A stretch of DNA of 64,000 nucleotides from Nocardioides sp. W7 (GTDB lineage Bacteria; Actinomycetota; Actinomycetes; Propionibacteriales; Nocardioidaceae). The notes beneath the pieces are model-generated. The model was given only the letters and a program-made list of their open reading frames with translations, did no database searches and was not told where the DNA came from. The position numbers and the translations under genes were made by a program. Of the stretch, positions 15,811 through 23,792 are shown one piece after another. Every line of letters begins with the position of its first letter. The first letter of the stretch is position 1. The stretch spans positions 806,001-870,000 of the forward strand of contig NZ_CP095078.1 in the NCBI RefSeq assembly GCF_022919075.1, given 5' to 3'.

Positions 15811-17304
15811 GTGCACAGCCGCGAACAGGTCGACGGGATCGACCCCGACGACCTCGCCACCACGGTGCGGGTCCTCACCCAGCTCCACGAGCTCCCCGAC
15901 GACCACCCCGACATCCGGACGGTCAAGCACGCGGCGTCGCACATGTACAAGGCGCTCAAGCGCGAGCGCCGGACCCGCAAGCGCGAGTCGGAGCTGGCCC
16001 ACGACCGGGCGGTCACCGAGGCCACGGCCACCGGGTCGGCGATGCGGATCGACGACGAGACCGCCGGCATCCCGCTGGTCTCGAACACGACCGGGGCCTT
16101 CGCCGGCGAGCTGATCAACCCGCGCGGCTGCTACATCTGCAAGAACGACTACACCCTCGTCGACGCGTTCTACCACTGGCTCTGCCCCAGCTGCGCCGCG
16201 CTCTCGCACGCGAAGCGCGACGCCCGCACCGACCTGAGCGGCAAGCGCGCGCTGCTCACCGGTGGCCGCTCGAAGATCGGCATGTACATCGCCCTGCGGC
16301 TGCTCCGCGACGGCGCGCACACGACGATCACCACCCGCTTCCCGCGCGACGCCGTACGCCGCTTCGCCGCGATGGACGACTCCGCCGACTGGCTGGACCG
16401 GCTGCACGTGGTGGGCATCGACCTGCGCGACCCGACCCAGGTCGTCGCGCTGGCCGACGAGGTCGCAGCCGCGGGCCCGCTGGACATCCTGATCAACAAC
16501 GCCTGCCAGACGGTACGCCGCAGCCCGGGCGCCTACTCGCGACTGGTGGAGATGGAGTCGGCCCCACTGCCGACCGATGTCGCGCTGCCGTCGATGGTCA
16601 CCTTCGACCACGTCAGCGAGGCACACCCGGCGATGATCGCGGGCGCGCTGAGCGAGCACGTCCACTCGCATCCCGAGTCCGGCGCGGCCGTCGCCGCCCG
16701 CACCGCCGCCGACCTGACCGCGCTGGCGCTGACCGCCGGCCACGCGTCGCTGGAGCGGCACCTCGACGGCACCGCCGTCGACGCGGGCGGGCTGCTGCCC
16801 GACCTGCAGCGGACCAACTCCTGGACCCAGCACGTCGACGAGGTCGACCCGCTGGAGCTCCTCGAGGTCCAGCTGTGCAACCAGACCGCGCCGTTCCTGC
16901 TGATCTCGCGGCTGCGGGCCTCGATGCGCGCGGCGGTGCACGCCGGTGCGCGGCGGGCGTACGTCGTGAACGTGTCCGCGATGGAGGGCCAGTTCTCGCG
17001 CCGCTACAAGGGCCCGGGCCACCCGCACACCAACATGAGCAAGGCCGCGCTGAACATGCTCACCCGGACCTCGGCCGGCGAGATGTTCGAGAGTGACCAG
17101 ATCCTGATGACCGCCGTCGACACCGGCTGGATCACCGACGAGCGTCCGCACCAGGAGAAGCTGCGGATCGCCGCCGAGGGCTGGCACGCCCCGCTCGACC
17201 TGGTCGACGGCGCGGCGCGGGTCTACGACCCGATCGTGCAGGGCGAGGCGGGCGTCGACCTGTACGGGCACTTCCTGAAGGACTACGTCCCCAGTCCCTG
17301 GTGA
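15811..17304 (+). CDS. SDR-fold oxidoreductase with N-terminal zinc-binding segment
   Basis: A 497-residue protein, about twice a normal SDR. Residues 1-100 are a helical extension; CYIC (C107, C110) and CPSC (C125, C128) form a likely four-cysteine zinc site just before the Rossmann domain. The cofactor loop is TGGRSKIG (150-157), the NNAC and VNVSAMEG segments match SDR strands 4 and 5 (S389). The usual YxxxK is TNMSK with K411 but Thr407 in place of Tyr, so the classical catalytic acid is missing. A long insertion (about residues 240-345) separates strands 4 and 5. It is read from GTG 15811, 6 nt after TAGACT. Substrate unknown; possibly a non-catalytic or altered-chemistry SDR. Confidence 0.8.
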   Translation: MHSREQVDGIDPDDLATTVRVLTQLHELPDDHPDIRTVKHAASHMYKALKRERRTRKRESELAHDRAVTEATATGSAMRIDDETAGIPLVSNTTGAFAGELINPRGCYICKNDYTLVDAFYHWLCPSCAALSHAKRDARTDLSGKRALLTGGRSKIGMYIALRLLRDGAHTTITTRFPRDAVRRFAAMDDSADWLDRLHVVGIDLRDPTQVVALADEVAAAGPLDILINNACQTVRRSPGAYSRLVEMESAPLPTDVALPSMVTFDHVSEAHPAMIAGALSEHVHSHPESGAAVAARTAADLTALALTAGHASLERHLDGTAVDAGGLLPDLQRTNSWTQHVDEVDPLELLEVQLCNQTAPFLLISRLRASMRAAVHAGARRAYVVNVSAMEGQFSRRYKGPGHPHTNMSKAALNMLTRTSAGEMFESDQILMTAVDTGWITDERPHQEKLRIAAEGWHAPLDLVDGAARVYDPIVQGEAGVDLYGHFLKDYVPSPW

Positions 17305-17323
17305 GTCGGCCGGCGGGCCCGCC

Positions 17324-17397
17324 GCTGTAACGCGGTGTCCGCTGCCCCTGTGCGGTGCTGCAGCACCGCACAAGGTTCCTGGACACCGCGTTACAGC
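17324..17397. repeat. Two-tier intergenic palindrome (element 2)
   Basis: Outer arms GCTGTAACGCGGTGTCC (17324-17340) and GGACACCGCGTTACAGC (17381-17397) are perfect over 17 bp. The inner TGTGCGGTGCTG/CAGCACCGCACA is a perfect 24-bp palindrome (17349-17372). Both are centred on 17360.5 with 8-nt spacers. It starts 20 bp after the SDR stop and ends 30 bp before the copper-type operator of the next gene, so terminator or insulator roles are possible. Confidence 0.8.
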
Positions 17398-17427
17398 CGG
17401 CGCGGTCGGCCGGCGCGACCCGGGAAT

Positions 17428-17444
17428 ATACCCCCCGTGGGTAT
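17428..17444. promoter_or_regulatory. CsoR-like copper operator
   Basis: ATACCC and GGGTAT form a perfect 6-bp dyad around CCCGT, giving the TACCC...GGGTA pattern of CsoR-family (Cu(I)-responsive) operators. It lies 14 bp before the ATG of the DUF4396 gene. No csoR gene is in the window, so the regulator would act in trans. Confidence 0.6.
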
Positions 17445-17458
17445 TGGTTGCGAACTCC

Positions 17459-18142
17459 ATGGACGGCACCCACCACCACGAGCACGACTCCACGAGCACC
17501 CGGTCGATGGCGCTCAGCGCCACCCTGCACTGCCTCACCGGCTGTGCGATCGGCGAGGTCGCGGGCCTGATGATCGGCACCGCCATCGGGCTGAGCAGCG
17601 GCTGGACGATCGTGCTGGCCGTCGGCCTGGCGTTCCTCTTCGGCTACACCCTCTCGACCCTGCCGCTGGTCAAGGCGGGGCTCGGGCTGGGCGCCGCGCT
17701 CGGCGTCGTCCTGGCCGCCGACACCCTCTCCATCGCCACCATGGAGGTCGTCGACAACCTGGTGATGGCGATCATCCCGGGCGCGATGGACGCCGGCCTG
17801 GTCAACAGCGTCTTCTGGATCGGCATGATGATCGCGCTGACGGCCGCGTTCCTCGCCGCCTACCCGGTCAACCGCTACCTGCTGGCCCGCGGCCGGGGCC
17901 ACGCCCTCACCCACCGCTTCCACGGCGCGCCGGCCGAGGTGACCGGCGCGCGGCGCTACCTCCCGACGTTCCCGACGGCCACCCTGGTCGCCGCCATCGT
18001 CGCCTTCATGCTCGGCGGGCTCGTCGTCTCCGTGGCCGATGAGCTCGAGAGCGACTCAGAGCCCGAGCAGACCCCGCACGTACGCAGCCTGGCCGACGTG
18101 CTGGGTGTCGTCGTTGACGACGCTGACCAGCCGCACGCCTAG
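17459..18142 (+). CDS. DUF4396 integral membrane protein
   Basis: A 227-residue protein with a His-rich N terminus (MDGTHHHEHDS) and about six hydrophobic helices, including the DUF4396-like stretch ALSATLHCLTGCAIGEVAGLMIG and VFWIGMMIALTAAFLAAYPVNRYLLARGRGHALTH. The CxxxxxGCxxGE segment in helix 1 and the histidines could bind metal. The start at 17459 is taken because a CsoR-like operator lies immediately upstream; a TTG 15 nt earlier overlaps it. Likely role in copper handling, by promoter and composition, not by known mechanism. The last 40 residues after the final helix are hydrophilic and overlap the opposite DinB gene by 87 bp. Confidence 0.8.
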   Translation: MDGTHHHEHDSTSTRSMALSATLHCLTGCAIGEVAGLMIGTAIGLSSGWTIVLAVGLAFLFGYTLSTLPLVKAGLGLGAALGVVLAADTLSIATMEVVDNLVMAIIPGAMDAGLVNSVFWIGMMIALTAAFLAAYPVNRYLLARGRGHALTHRFHGAPAEVTGARRYLPTFPTATLVAAIVAFMLGGLVVSVADELESDSEPEQTPHVRSLADVLGVVVDDADQPHA

Positions 18143-18559
18143 CGTCACGGGCGGGTCCCAGCGCTCGTCCACGACGCGGTCCAGGTCGTCCTCGCCCAGC
18201 TCGCGGAGGAAGCCGACGGTCTGCGCGTAAACGGCCGAGAGGTACGACGCCAGCAGGTCCGCCTCCGCCCGCACCTGGTCGACCTGCGCGCTGCTGTGCC
18301 CGTAGCCGATGTCGCCGTCCTCGAACGGCAGCGCGAAGCGGTCGGCGTACCCCTGCGCCGTCCAGACCTGCTCGATCCCGGCGACGTCGGCGACGTGGTC
18401 GTCCTGGACCCGGGTGAGGTGCCAGACCAGCCAGCCGATGGGGTTCGCGTCCGGGGCGGGCCGGTGCGCGAGCTGGTCGGCGGTGAGGCCGTCGACGAGC
18501 GCCGTACCGCTCTCGAGGACGCGCTCGAAGGACTCGACGAGGAGCTCTGCTGGGGTCAT
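18056..18559 (-). CDS. DinB family protein
   Basis: A 167-residue four-helix bundle. Landmarks: MTPAELLVESFERVLESG, GLTADQLAHRPAPDANPIGWLVWHLTRVQDDHV with the first metal histidine, SYLSAVYAQTVGFLRELGEDDLDRVV, and SVVNDDTQHVGQAAYVRGL with the last. This matches DinB_2/mycothiol-transferase-like proteins of actinobacteria that bind a divalent metal. The substrate is unknown. The start at 18559 has a short upstream region shared with the divergent LLM gene (18604). Its 3' end overlaps the end of the DUF4396 gene on the other strand. Confidence 0.85.
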   Translation of the reverse strand: MTPAELLVESFERVLESGTALVDGLTADQLAHRPAPDANPIGWLVWHLTRVQDDHVADVAGIEQVWTAQGYADRFALPFEDGDIGYGHSSAQVDQVRAEADLLASYLSAVYAQTVGFLRELGEDDLDRVVDERWDPPVTLGVRLVSVVNDDTQHVGQAAYVRGLLGL

Positions 18560-18603
18560 GGCCCCGACGTTACGGCGCCCGCACAACGGGCTACCGGCGC
18601 GGC

Positions 18604-19593
18604 ATGACGTCCTTCGGCTACACCCTGATGACCGAGCAGAGCGGCCCGCGCGAGCTGGTGCGGTACGCCGTCGCCGCGGAGCGGGTCGGCTTCGACTTCG
18701 AGGTCTCCAGCGACCACTACTCGCCCTGGCTGACCGAGCAGGGGCACGCGCCGTACGCCTGGACGGTGCTCGGCGCGATCGCCCAGGCGACCGAGCGGGT
18801 CGGGCTGATGACCTACGTGACCTGCCCGACGCTGCGCTACCACCCGGCCGTCGTCGCGCAGAAGGCCGCGACCCTGCAGATCCTGGCCGAGGGCCGGTTC
18901 ACCCTCGGCCTCGGCAGCGGGGAGAACCTCAACGAGCACGTCGTCGGCGCCGGCTGGCCGGCGGTCGGCGTACGCCAGGAGATGCTGGAGGAGGCGATCG
19001 AGATCATCCGCGCACTGCACGGGGGCGAGCTGGTCGACTTCCGCGGCGCGCACTTCGACGTCGAGTCGGCCCGGATCTGGGATCTGCCCGAGCAGCCCGT
19101 CGGGATCGGGGTCGCGGTCTCCGGCGACCGATCGGTCTCCGACCTCGCGCCGCTGGCCGACCACCTGGTCGCCGTGGAGCCGCGCGCCGACCTGGTGGAG
19201 TCCTGGAACGCGACCTCCGGTGCGTCCACGATCGGGGCGGACGGCGCCCGGGCGATCGGGCAGCTCCCGATCTGCTGGGCGCCGACGGCCGAGGAGGGGG
19301 TGGAGCTGGCGCACGAGCAGTTCCGCTGGTTCGCCGGCGGCTGGAAGGTCAACGCCGACCTGCCCACCCCCGCCGGCTTCGCGGGCGCGTCGCAGTTCGT
19401 GCGGCCCGACGACGTCGCCGAGCAGATCCCGTGCGGGCCCGACCTGGACGCGATCGTGGAGTCGGTCAGGCCGTTCTGGGAGGCGGGCTTCACCGACGTC
19501 GCGCTGGTCCAGGTGGGCGACCGGCTGCAGCAGCGGTTCCTCGACGAGGCGGCCGGACCCCTGCTGGAGCGCCTGCGGGCGGCAGCCGGCTGA
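18604..19593 (+). CDS. LLM-class F420-dependent oxidoreductase (FGD-like)
   Basis: A 329-residue TIM-barrel protein. FGYTLMTEQSGPRELVRYAVAAERVGFDFEVSSDHYSPWLTEQGHAPYAWTVLGAIAQAT is the N terminus typical of F420-dependent glucose-6-phosphate dehydrogenase-like enzymes, where the SDHYxPW segment contacts F420. YVTCPTLRYHPAVVAQKAATL and GEGRFTLGLGSGENLNEHV-type sequence follow. It predicts deazaflavin F420 in the host. The exact substrate (sugar phosphate or other) cannot be assigned. A TACCGG hexamer is 6 nt from the ATG. Confidence 0.9.
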   Translation: MTSFGYTLMTEQSGPRELVRYAVAAERVGFDFEVSSDHYSPWLTEQGHAPYAWTVLGAIAQATERVGLMTYVTCPTLRYHPAVVAQKAATLQILAEGRFTLGLGSGENLNEHVVGAGWPAVGVRQEMLEEAIEIIRALHGGELVDFRGAHFDVESARIWDLPEQPVGIGVAVSGDRSVSDLAPLADHLVAVEPRADLVESWNATSGASTIGADGARAIGQLPICWAPTAEEGVELAHEQFRWFAGGWKVNADLPTPAGFAGASQFVRPDDVAEQIPCGPDLDAIVESVRPFWEAGFTDVALVQVGDRLQQRFLDEAAGPLLERLRAAAG

Positions 19594-19607
19594 GAGTCGG
19601 TCGCGCG

Positions 19608-20162
19608 CTACGCCGTACCCTCAGGCACCCGACCCACCAGGCCGGGCACGACGAACCGCGCCACCAGCTCGGCCTCCTCGGCATCGTCGCGCCCGGGCAG
19701 GGCGAGCAGCGACAGCACCACGCGCACCAGCCAGCGCGCGGCGTCCGGATCGTCGACGACCCCCGCCCCGAGCGCCTCGACGGCCGCCGAGGACTGTGCC
19801 AACTCGGCGGTCGCCGCGACGTCTGCCGCCCGGAACCAGGCGGCCAGCGTCGGCGTCCGGCGGACCCGTCGTACGGCGCCGAGCACCGCCGCCGCGAGCC
19901 GCTCCGCGGGGTCGTCGATCCCCGCGACGTCGGCCCGGACCCGCTCACCGACGCGCTGCGCCTCCCGGTGCACGAACGCGACGTGCAGTTCCCGACGGTC
20001 GGCGAAGTAGCGGTAGAGCGTCGCCCGCGAGCACCCGGCCGCGGTCGCGATCTCCCCCATCCCGACTGACCCGACACCGCGCTGGACGAACAGCTCCGCG
20101 GCCGCGTCGAGGATCCGCTCGGCCGCGATCCGCGACCGGTCGTCGCCGAGCCAGTCGCTCAT
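19608..20162 (-). CDS. TetR family transcriptional regulator
   Basis: A 184-residue regulator. The N-terminal helix-turn-helix is ERILDAAAELFVQRGVGSVGMGEIATAAGCSRATLYRYFADRRELHVAF, a textbook TetR_N, and the C-terminal helical domain is the ligand/dimer region. The ATG at 20162 overlaps the stop of the upstream P450 gene by 4 nt (ATGA), so the regulator is co-expressed with the P450 and is likely to control it. A partial dyad ATGTCTCACG/CTCGACACAT overlaps the P450 start region and could be its operator. Confidence 0.9.
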   Translation of the reverse strand: MSDWLGDDRSRIAAERILDAAAELFVQRGVGSVGMGEIATAAGCSRATLYRYFADRRELHVAFVHREAQRVGERVRADVAGIDDPAERLAAAVLGAVRRVRRTPTLAAWFRAADVAATAELAQSSAAVEALGAGVVDDPDAARWLVRVVLSLLALPGRDDAEEAELVARFVVPGLVGRVPEGTA

Positions 20163-21358
20163 CCTGCGGTCCGGAACGGCACGGTCAGCGGTCGCCGGAC
20201 GTAGGGCCCGGGAGCCCACGTCACGCCCGCCGCGTCCACGTCGTACGACGGGAAGCGCCGCAGCAGCTCCTCGAGCGCGACCCGGGCCTGCAGCCGGGCC
20301 GCCGCCGCGCCCAGGCAGTGGTGGTTGCCCTGCCCGAAGGTCAGGATCTGGGTCGGCCGGCGGGTCACGTCGAGCTCGGCGGCGTCCGGGCCGTATCGGC
20401 GCGGGTCGCGGTTGCCGGCGCCGTACAGCAGCAGCACCTTGCGACCGGCGGGGACCTCGACACCGTGCATGGTCACCTCGCGCGTGGTGGTGCGGGCGAG
20501 ACCCTGCACCGGCGAGGTGAGCCGGAGCAGCTCCTCCACCGCGTCGGGCACCAGCGACGGGTCGGCCACCAGGAGCGCCCGCTGGTCCGGGCGCTCCGCG
20601 AGCAGCTGCACCGCGCCGCCGAGCAGGCCGGTCGTGGTGTCGTTGCCACCGGCGACCATCGTGAAGACGTAGCCAAGCACGGCCAGCAGGTCGGGCCCGT
20701 CGGCACCGGCCGCGACGAGGTGGGAGACGGTGTCGTCCCCGGGCTCGCGGCGCCGGAGCTCGACGAGCTCGTTGAAGTAGGTGAGCATCGCGGTGACCGC
20801 GTCGGTCGCGTCGAGGGCGTCCCCCGCCGCCCCGGCCGTCACGATCGCGTCGGTCCAGCCGTCGAACCGGTCCCGGCCCTCCGGCGGGACGCCGAGGTAG
20901 TGGGCGACCACCATGCTGGGCAGCGGCTTGAACATCTCGGCCACCACGTCACCCTCGCCCGCGTCGGCCAGCCGGTCGAGCCGCTCGGTCACGAAGGCCC
21001 GCACCTGCGGCTCCAGCGAGGCCACCTGCCGCGGCGTGAACCCGCGCGCCACCAGCCGGCGGAACGCGGTGTGCACCGGCGGGTCCTGCATCACCATCGG
21101 CGGGCTGTCGGCCATCCCGATCCGGTCGAGCTCGCCGTACCCGACCGTCAGACCCTGCGCCGAGGAGAACGTCCGATGGTCGATCGCCGCGGCCAGCACG
21201 TCGGCGTGCCGGCTGAGCACGGAGAAGCCGCCCGCCACCGAGTGGTGGACGGGGTCGCGGTCGCGGAGCGCGGCGTACGACGGCCACGGGTCGCGCCAGG
21301 CCTCGCCCCCGCCGGGACGGTACGACACCAGATCTGCCATGTGTCGAGCGTGAGACAT
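20159..21358 (-). CDS. Cytochrome P450
   Basis: A soluble bacterial P450 of 393-399 residues depending on start (ATG 21358 or ATG 21340). The I-helix motif is VAGGNDTTTG, the ExxR motif is in VEELLRLTSPVQG..., and the haem loop FGQGNHHCLG (FxxGxxxCxG) carries the axial Cys at about residue 342 counted from MADLVSYRP. It hydroxylates an unknown substrate using a ferredoxin partner not encoded here. Neither ATG has a clear ribosome-binding site; CAATCT 7 nt before 21358 suggests a leaderless message. Followed by its TetR gene with a 4-nt overlap. Confidence 0.9.
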   Translation of the reverse strand: MSHARHMADLVSYRPGGGEAWRDPWPSYAALRDRDPVHHSVAGGFSVLSRHADVLAAAIDHRTFSSAQGLTVGYGELDRIGMADSPPMVMQDPPVHTAFRRLVARGFTPRQVASLEPQVRAFVTERLDRLADAGEGDVVAEMFKPLPSMVVAHYLGVPPEGRDRFDGWTDAIVTAGAAGDALDATDAVTAMLTYFNELVELRRREPGDDTVSHLVAAGADGPDLLAVLGYVFTMVAGGNDTTTGLLGGAVQLLAERPDQRALLVADPSLVPDAVEELLRLTSPVQGLARTTTREVTMHGVEVPAGRKVLLLYGAGNRDPRRYGPDAAELDVTRRPTQILTFGQGNHHCLGAAAARLQARVALEELLRRFPSYDVDAAGVTWAPGPYVRRPLTVPFRTAG

Positions 21359-21413
21359 TCGAGCGAGATTGTCCAGCGAGTCCTGCCGGCCGGGTCGGGC
21401 GGGTCGGGCGGGC

Positions 21414-21481
21414 CGGGGTACTCCGTCACACCAGCGGGGCCCAGCGGCCGCATGGGCCCGCTCATGTGACGGACTACCCCG
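21414..21481. repeat. Two-tier intergenic palindrome (element 3)
   Basis: Outer arms CGGGGTACTCCGTCACA (21414-21430) and TGTGACGGACTACCCCG (21465-21481) pair over 17 bp with one mismatch. Inner arms AGCGGGGCCC and GGGCCCGCT share the same centre (21447.5) with one mispair. The right arm contains the stop codon of the GNAT gene (21474-21476, reverse strand), so on that strand it would fold right at the end of the message, in a terminator position. Confidence 0.75.
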
Positions 21482-22058
21482 ACGACTCCCACTCCTCCGC
21501 GAGGATCGCGTAGCCGTACCCGTCCGCCCAGGTCCCGTCGCGCAGCAGCTCGGCGCGCACGTGGTGGGCCTCGCGGCGCATGCCGACCCGCTCCATCAGC
21601 CGCCAGGACGCGGTGTTGGCGGCGACGCAGTTGGCGACGACCCGACGCAGGCCGAGCTGGTCGAAGCAGATGCCGAGCAGGGACCGGACCGCCTCGGTGG
21701 CCAGGCCGCGGCCGGCGTACGCCGGGTCGAGCACCCACCCGAGCTCCGCCTGGGTGTCGCGGGCGGACTCGCGGACCTCCGCCTGCGACCACGGCGACTG
21801 CATCAGCAGCATCAGGTCGCCGACGACCCGGCCGGGATCGCCTGCGAGCTCGAGGACCAGGGTCCGGTCGAGCCGCTCGGGGTCGTTGAACTTCTCGCGC
21901 CACACCTCGACGTCCTCGACCCGGTAGGTCAGCCAGTCGGAGACGCCCGGCGAGTAGCGGATCCGCCACACCTCGTCGCTGTCGGACGGTACGGCGGGCC
22001 GCAGCGAGAGCCGCTCGGTCAGCACGGGCCAGGCGACCCGGTCGAACACGCCGCTCAC
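21474..22058 (-). CDS. GNAT family N-acetyltransferase (RimJ-like)
   Basis: A 194-residue acetyltransferase. VLTERLSLRPAVPSDSDEVWRIRYSPGVSDWL begins the RimJ/RimL-like fold; AELGWVLDPAYAGRGLATEAVRSLLGICFDQLGLRRVVANCVAANTASWRLMERVGMRREAHH includes the acetyl-CoA-binding Q/RxxGxG/A-type segment (AGRGLA) and the NxxSxxLMExxGM motif. The GTG at 22058 overlaps the stop of the DUF429-RelA/SpoT gene (GTGA), so the two are translationally coupled and may act together. Acceptor unknown. Confidence 0.9.
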   Translation of the reverse strand: MSGVFDRVAWPVLTERLSLRPAVPSDSDEVWRIRYSPGVSDWLTYRVEDVEVWREKFNDPERLDRTLVLELAGDPGRVVGDLMLLMQSPWSQAEVRESARDTQAELGWVLDPAYAGRGLATEAVRSLLGICFDQLGLRRVVANCVAANTASWRLMERVGMRREAHHVRAELLRDGTWADGYGYAILAEEWESSG

Positions 22059-23761
22059 GCCCGGATCTTCTCCAGCCGCTGGCGCAGCAGCGGGGCGCGG
22101 TGCGCGTTGCCGTGCAGCTCGACGTAGCGCTCCTCGAAGACGGCGAGCAGGGCGTCGTCGAGCCGGCGGACGGCACCCGGCGGGTAGCGGTAGTCCATCC
22201 GCTCGCTCAGCCCCATCGTCGTGGTCGGCCGGATCGCGTCGCCGAGCTCGTCGAGGGAGGTGATGCCGAGCTCGAGGAGCAGCCCGGAGATCCAGGCGTA
22301 GTGGTCGGTGCGCGACCAGCCGGCATCGGCGTACTGCCCGGCCAGGAAGGCGGCCAGCTCGCGCGGGTCCAGGCGCGGGTCGTCGTCGGCCTCCGGGGCG
22401 GGCGCCGGGGCGGCCGCCTCGCGGAGCTTGTCGCGGATCGTGGAGAACTCCCGGTCGGCCAGCTCCAGCAGCCCGGCCGCGAGCGTGAACCGCCGGTCGA
22501 AGTCGCGGGCATGCTCGGCCGGCATCTGACCCTTGTAGCGGATGTCGTGCTCGAACTCCGCCCAGGCGTGCTGCAGGACCGTGCGGACCTGGACCTGGAC
22601 GACCCGCCCGCGGAGCGCGGCGTACGCCGACTGGCCCTCCCGTGCGGGGTCGAGCTCGACCAGCAGGTGCCGGCTGGCGTAGCCGAACCGGCCCTCGCGC
22701 GCGGTCTCGCGGCCCATGTCGCGGTCGTCCTTGACCACGACCTGGTCGGCCAGCAGGTCGGCCACCGCGTCGACGTCGCTCTGCACGTAGGTGATGACGC
22801 GGATGCCGATCTGGTCGTTGATCTCGCGCAGCGGGTCCGTGTACAGCGGCTTGCCGTCGGCGACCCGACGGGACTTCTCGGCGAACGACGAGACCGTCTT
22901 GGTGCGCCCGGTGACGGTCAGGTAGTTGATGCCCGCCTCGTCGAGCACGGCGGTGGTCAGCGCGAGGGCCTGCTGCCCGGCCTCGACCAGCGCGGCGTGG
23001 CCGGCGGCGTACTCCCGCACGGCCCGGTCGATCACCTCGCTCTCGTCGGGCAGCGCGGGGGTGACGATGTAGCCCTGCTCCCAGCCCGGGTCCGGGTCGC
23101 CGTACGTCGTCGTCCGGTCCGGCCAGTGGTCGGAGAACAGCCCGACGTAGGCGCAGACGACCGCGTCGACCTGGTCCTCGACGACCCGCAGCTCGCTCTT
23201 GCGGGTGGCCTGCTCGACCTGTCGCCGCAGCGCCGCCCAGGTCTCCTCGACCGTGACGACCGACTCGACGTGGCGCATCAGCTCCAGCAGCTCCGAGCGG
23301 AGCAGCTCCAGGTCGCGGCCCTGCTTGTGCTTGTACTTCAGCGTCCGCCCGAGCCCGAACAGCACGATCGTCGCCGGGTGCGGATAGACCTCGATGGCCC
23401 GCCGTGCGCGACCCGAGCGCGGGTTCACGTCCAGGCCGTGCCGCTTCGCCAGGTGCCAGGCCCGGCCACCGTCCGCGAACTCGGGCTTGCCCGTGTTGGA
23501 GGGGTGGGTCGCGGCCTCGAAGCGGCGGAAGTCCTTGCTCAGCGCCTTCTCCGCCGGCCGCGACCCCGTGGGGTTGCGCACGATGAGCGGCGCGTCGATG
23601 GCGACCAGGCACCTCTCGTCGAGGTACGGCGCCAGCGCGGCGTCGATCTCCTCGTCGCTGCGCCGGGTCGAGACGTGCAGCAGGCGCGCGTCGGGATCGA
23701 TGACGGCCACGCCGGTCGAGCCCTTGGGGCCCCAAGCGAGGTCCAGACCGACGTAGTGCAC
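22055..23761 (-). CDS. DUF429 nuclease-like domain fused to RelA/SpoT nucleotide-transferase domain
   Basis: A 568-residue two-domain protein. Residues 1-235 (MHYVGLDLAWGPKGSTGVAV, LVAIDAPLIVRNPTGSRPAEKALS, RRAIEVYPHPATIVLFG, VVEDQVDAVVCAYVG) are a DUF429/RNase-H-fold domain with acidic residues D7, D56, E124 and D199 in the expected strands. Residues 255-450 are a RelA/SpoT synthetase-like domain: YLTVTGRTKTVSSFAEKSRR (R286, K288, K296), D316 in NDQIGIRV, GYASRH (Y361, H365) and VQVQVRTVLQHAWAEFEHDIRYK. At the position of the usual catalytic Glu of ExQxRT there is Q389. No HD hydrolase or regulatory domains. It may make alarmone-like nucleotides or modify RNA; substrate unproven. Coupled to a GNAT gene downstream. 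Confidence 0.85.
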   Translation of the reverse strand: MHYVGLDLAWGPKGSTGVAVIDPDARLLHVSTRRSDEEIDAALAPYLDERCLVAIDAPLIVRNPTGSRPAEKALSKDFRRFEAATHPSNTGKPEFADGGRAWHLAKRHGLDVNPRSGRARRAIEVYPHPATIVLFGLGRTLKYKHKQGRDLELLRSELLELMRHVESVVTVEETWAALRRQVEQATRKSELRVVEDQVDAVVCAYVGLFSDHWPDRTTTYGDPDPGWEQGYIVTPALPDESEVIDRAVREYAAGHAALVEAGQQALALTTAVLDEAGINYLTVTGRTKTVSSFAEKSRRVADGKPLYTDPLREINDQIGIRVITYVQSDVDAVADLLADQVVVKDDRDMGRETAREGRFGYASRHLLVELDPAREGQSAYAALRGRVVQVQVRTVLQHAWAEFEHDIRYKGQMPAEHARDFDRRFTLAAGLLELADREFSTIRDKLREAAAPAPAPEADDDPRLDPRELAAFLAGQYADAGWSRTDHYAWISGLLLELGITSLDELGDAIRPTTTMGLSERMDYRYPPGAVRRLDDALLAVFEERYVELHGNAHRAPLLRQRLEKIRA

Positions 23762-23792
23762 GGACCCACCCTGCCCTACGCGGCCCGACGCC

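Noticed and set aside
14113..17586. 1157-codon open frame on the - strand ending in the DUF4287 sequence
   Set aside because: Only its last 76 codons are real (14113-14343). The rest is antisense to the MFS and SDR genes and His/Arg/Asp-rich nonsense.
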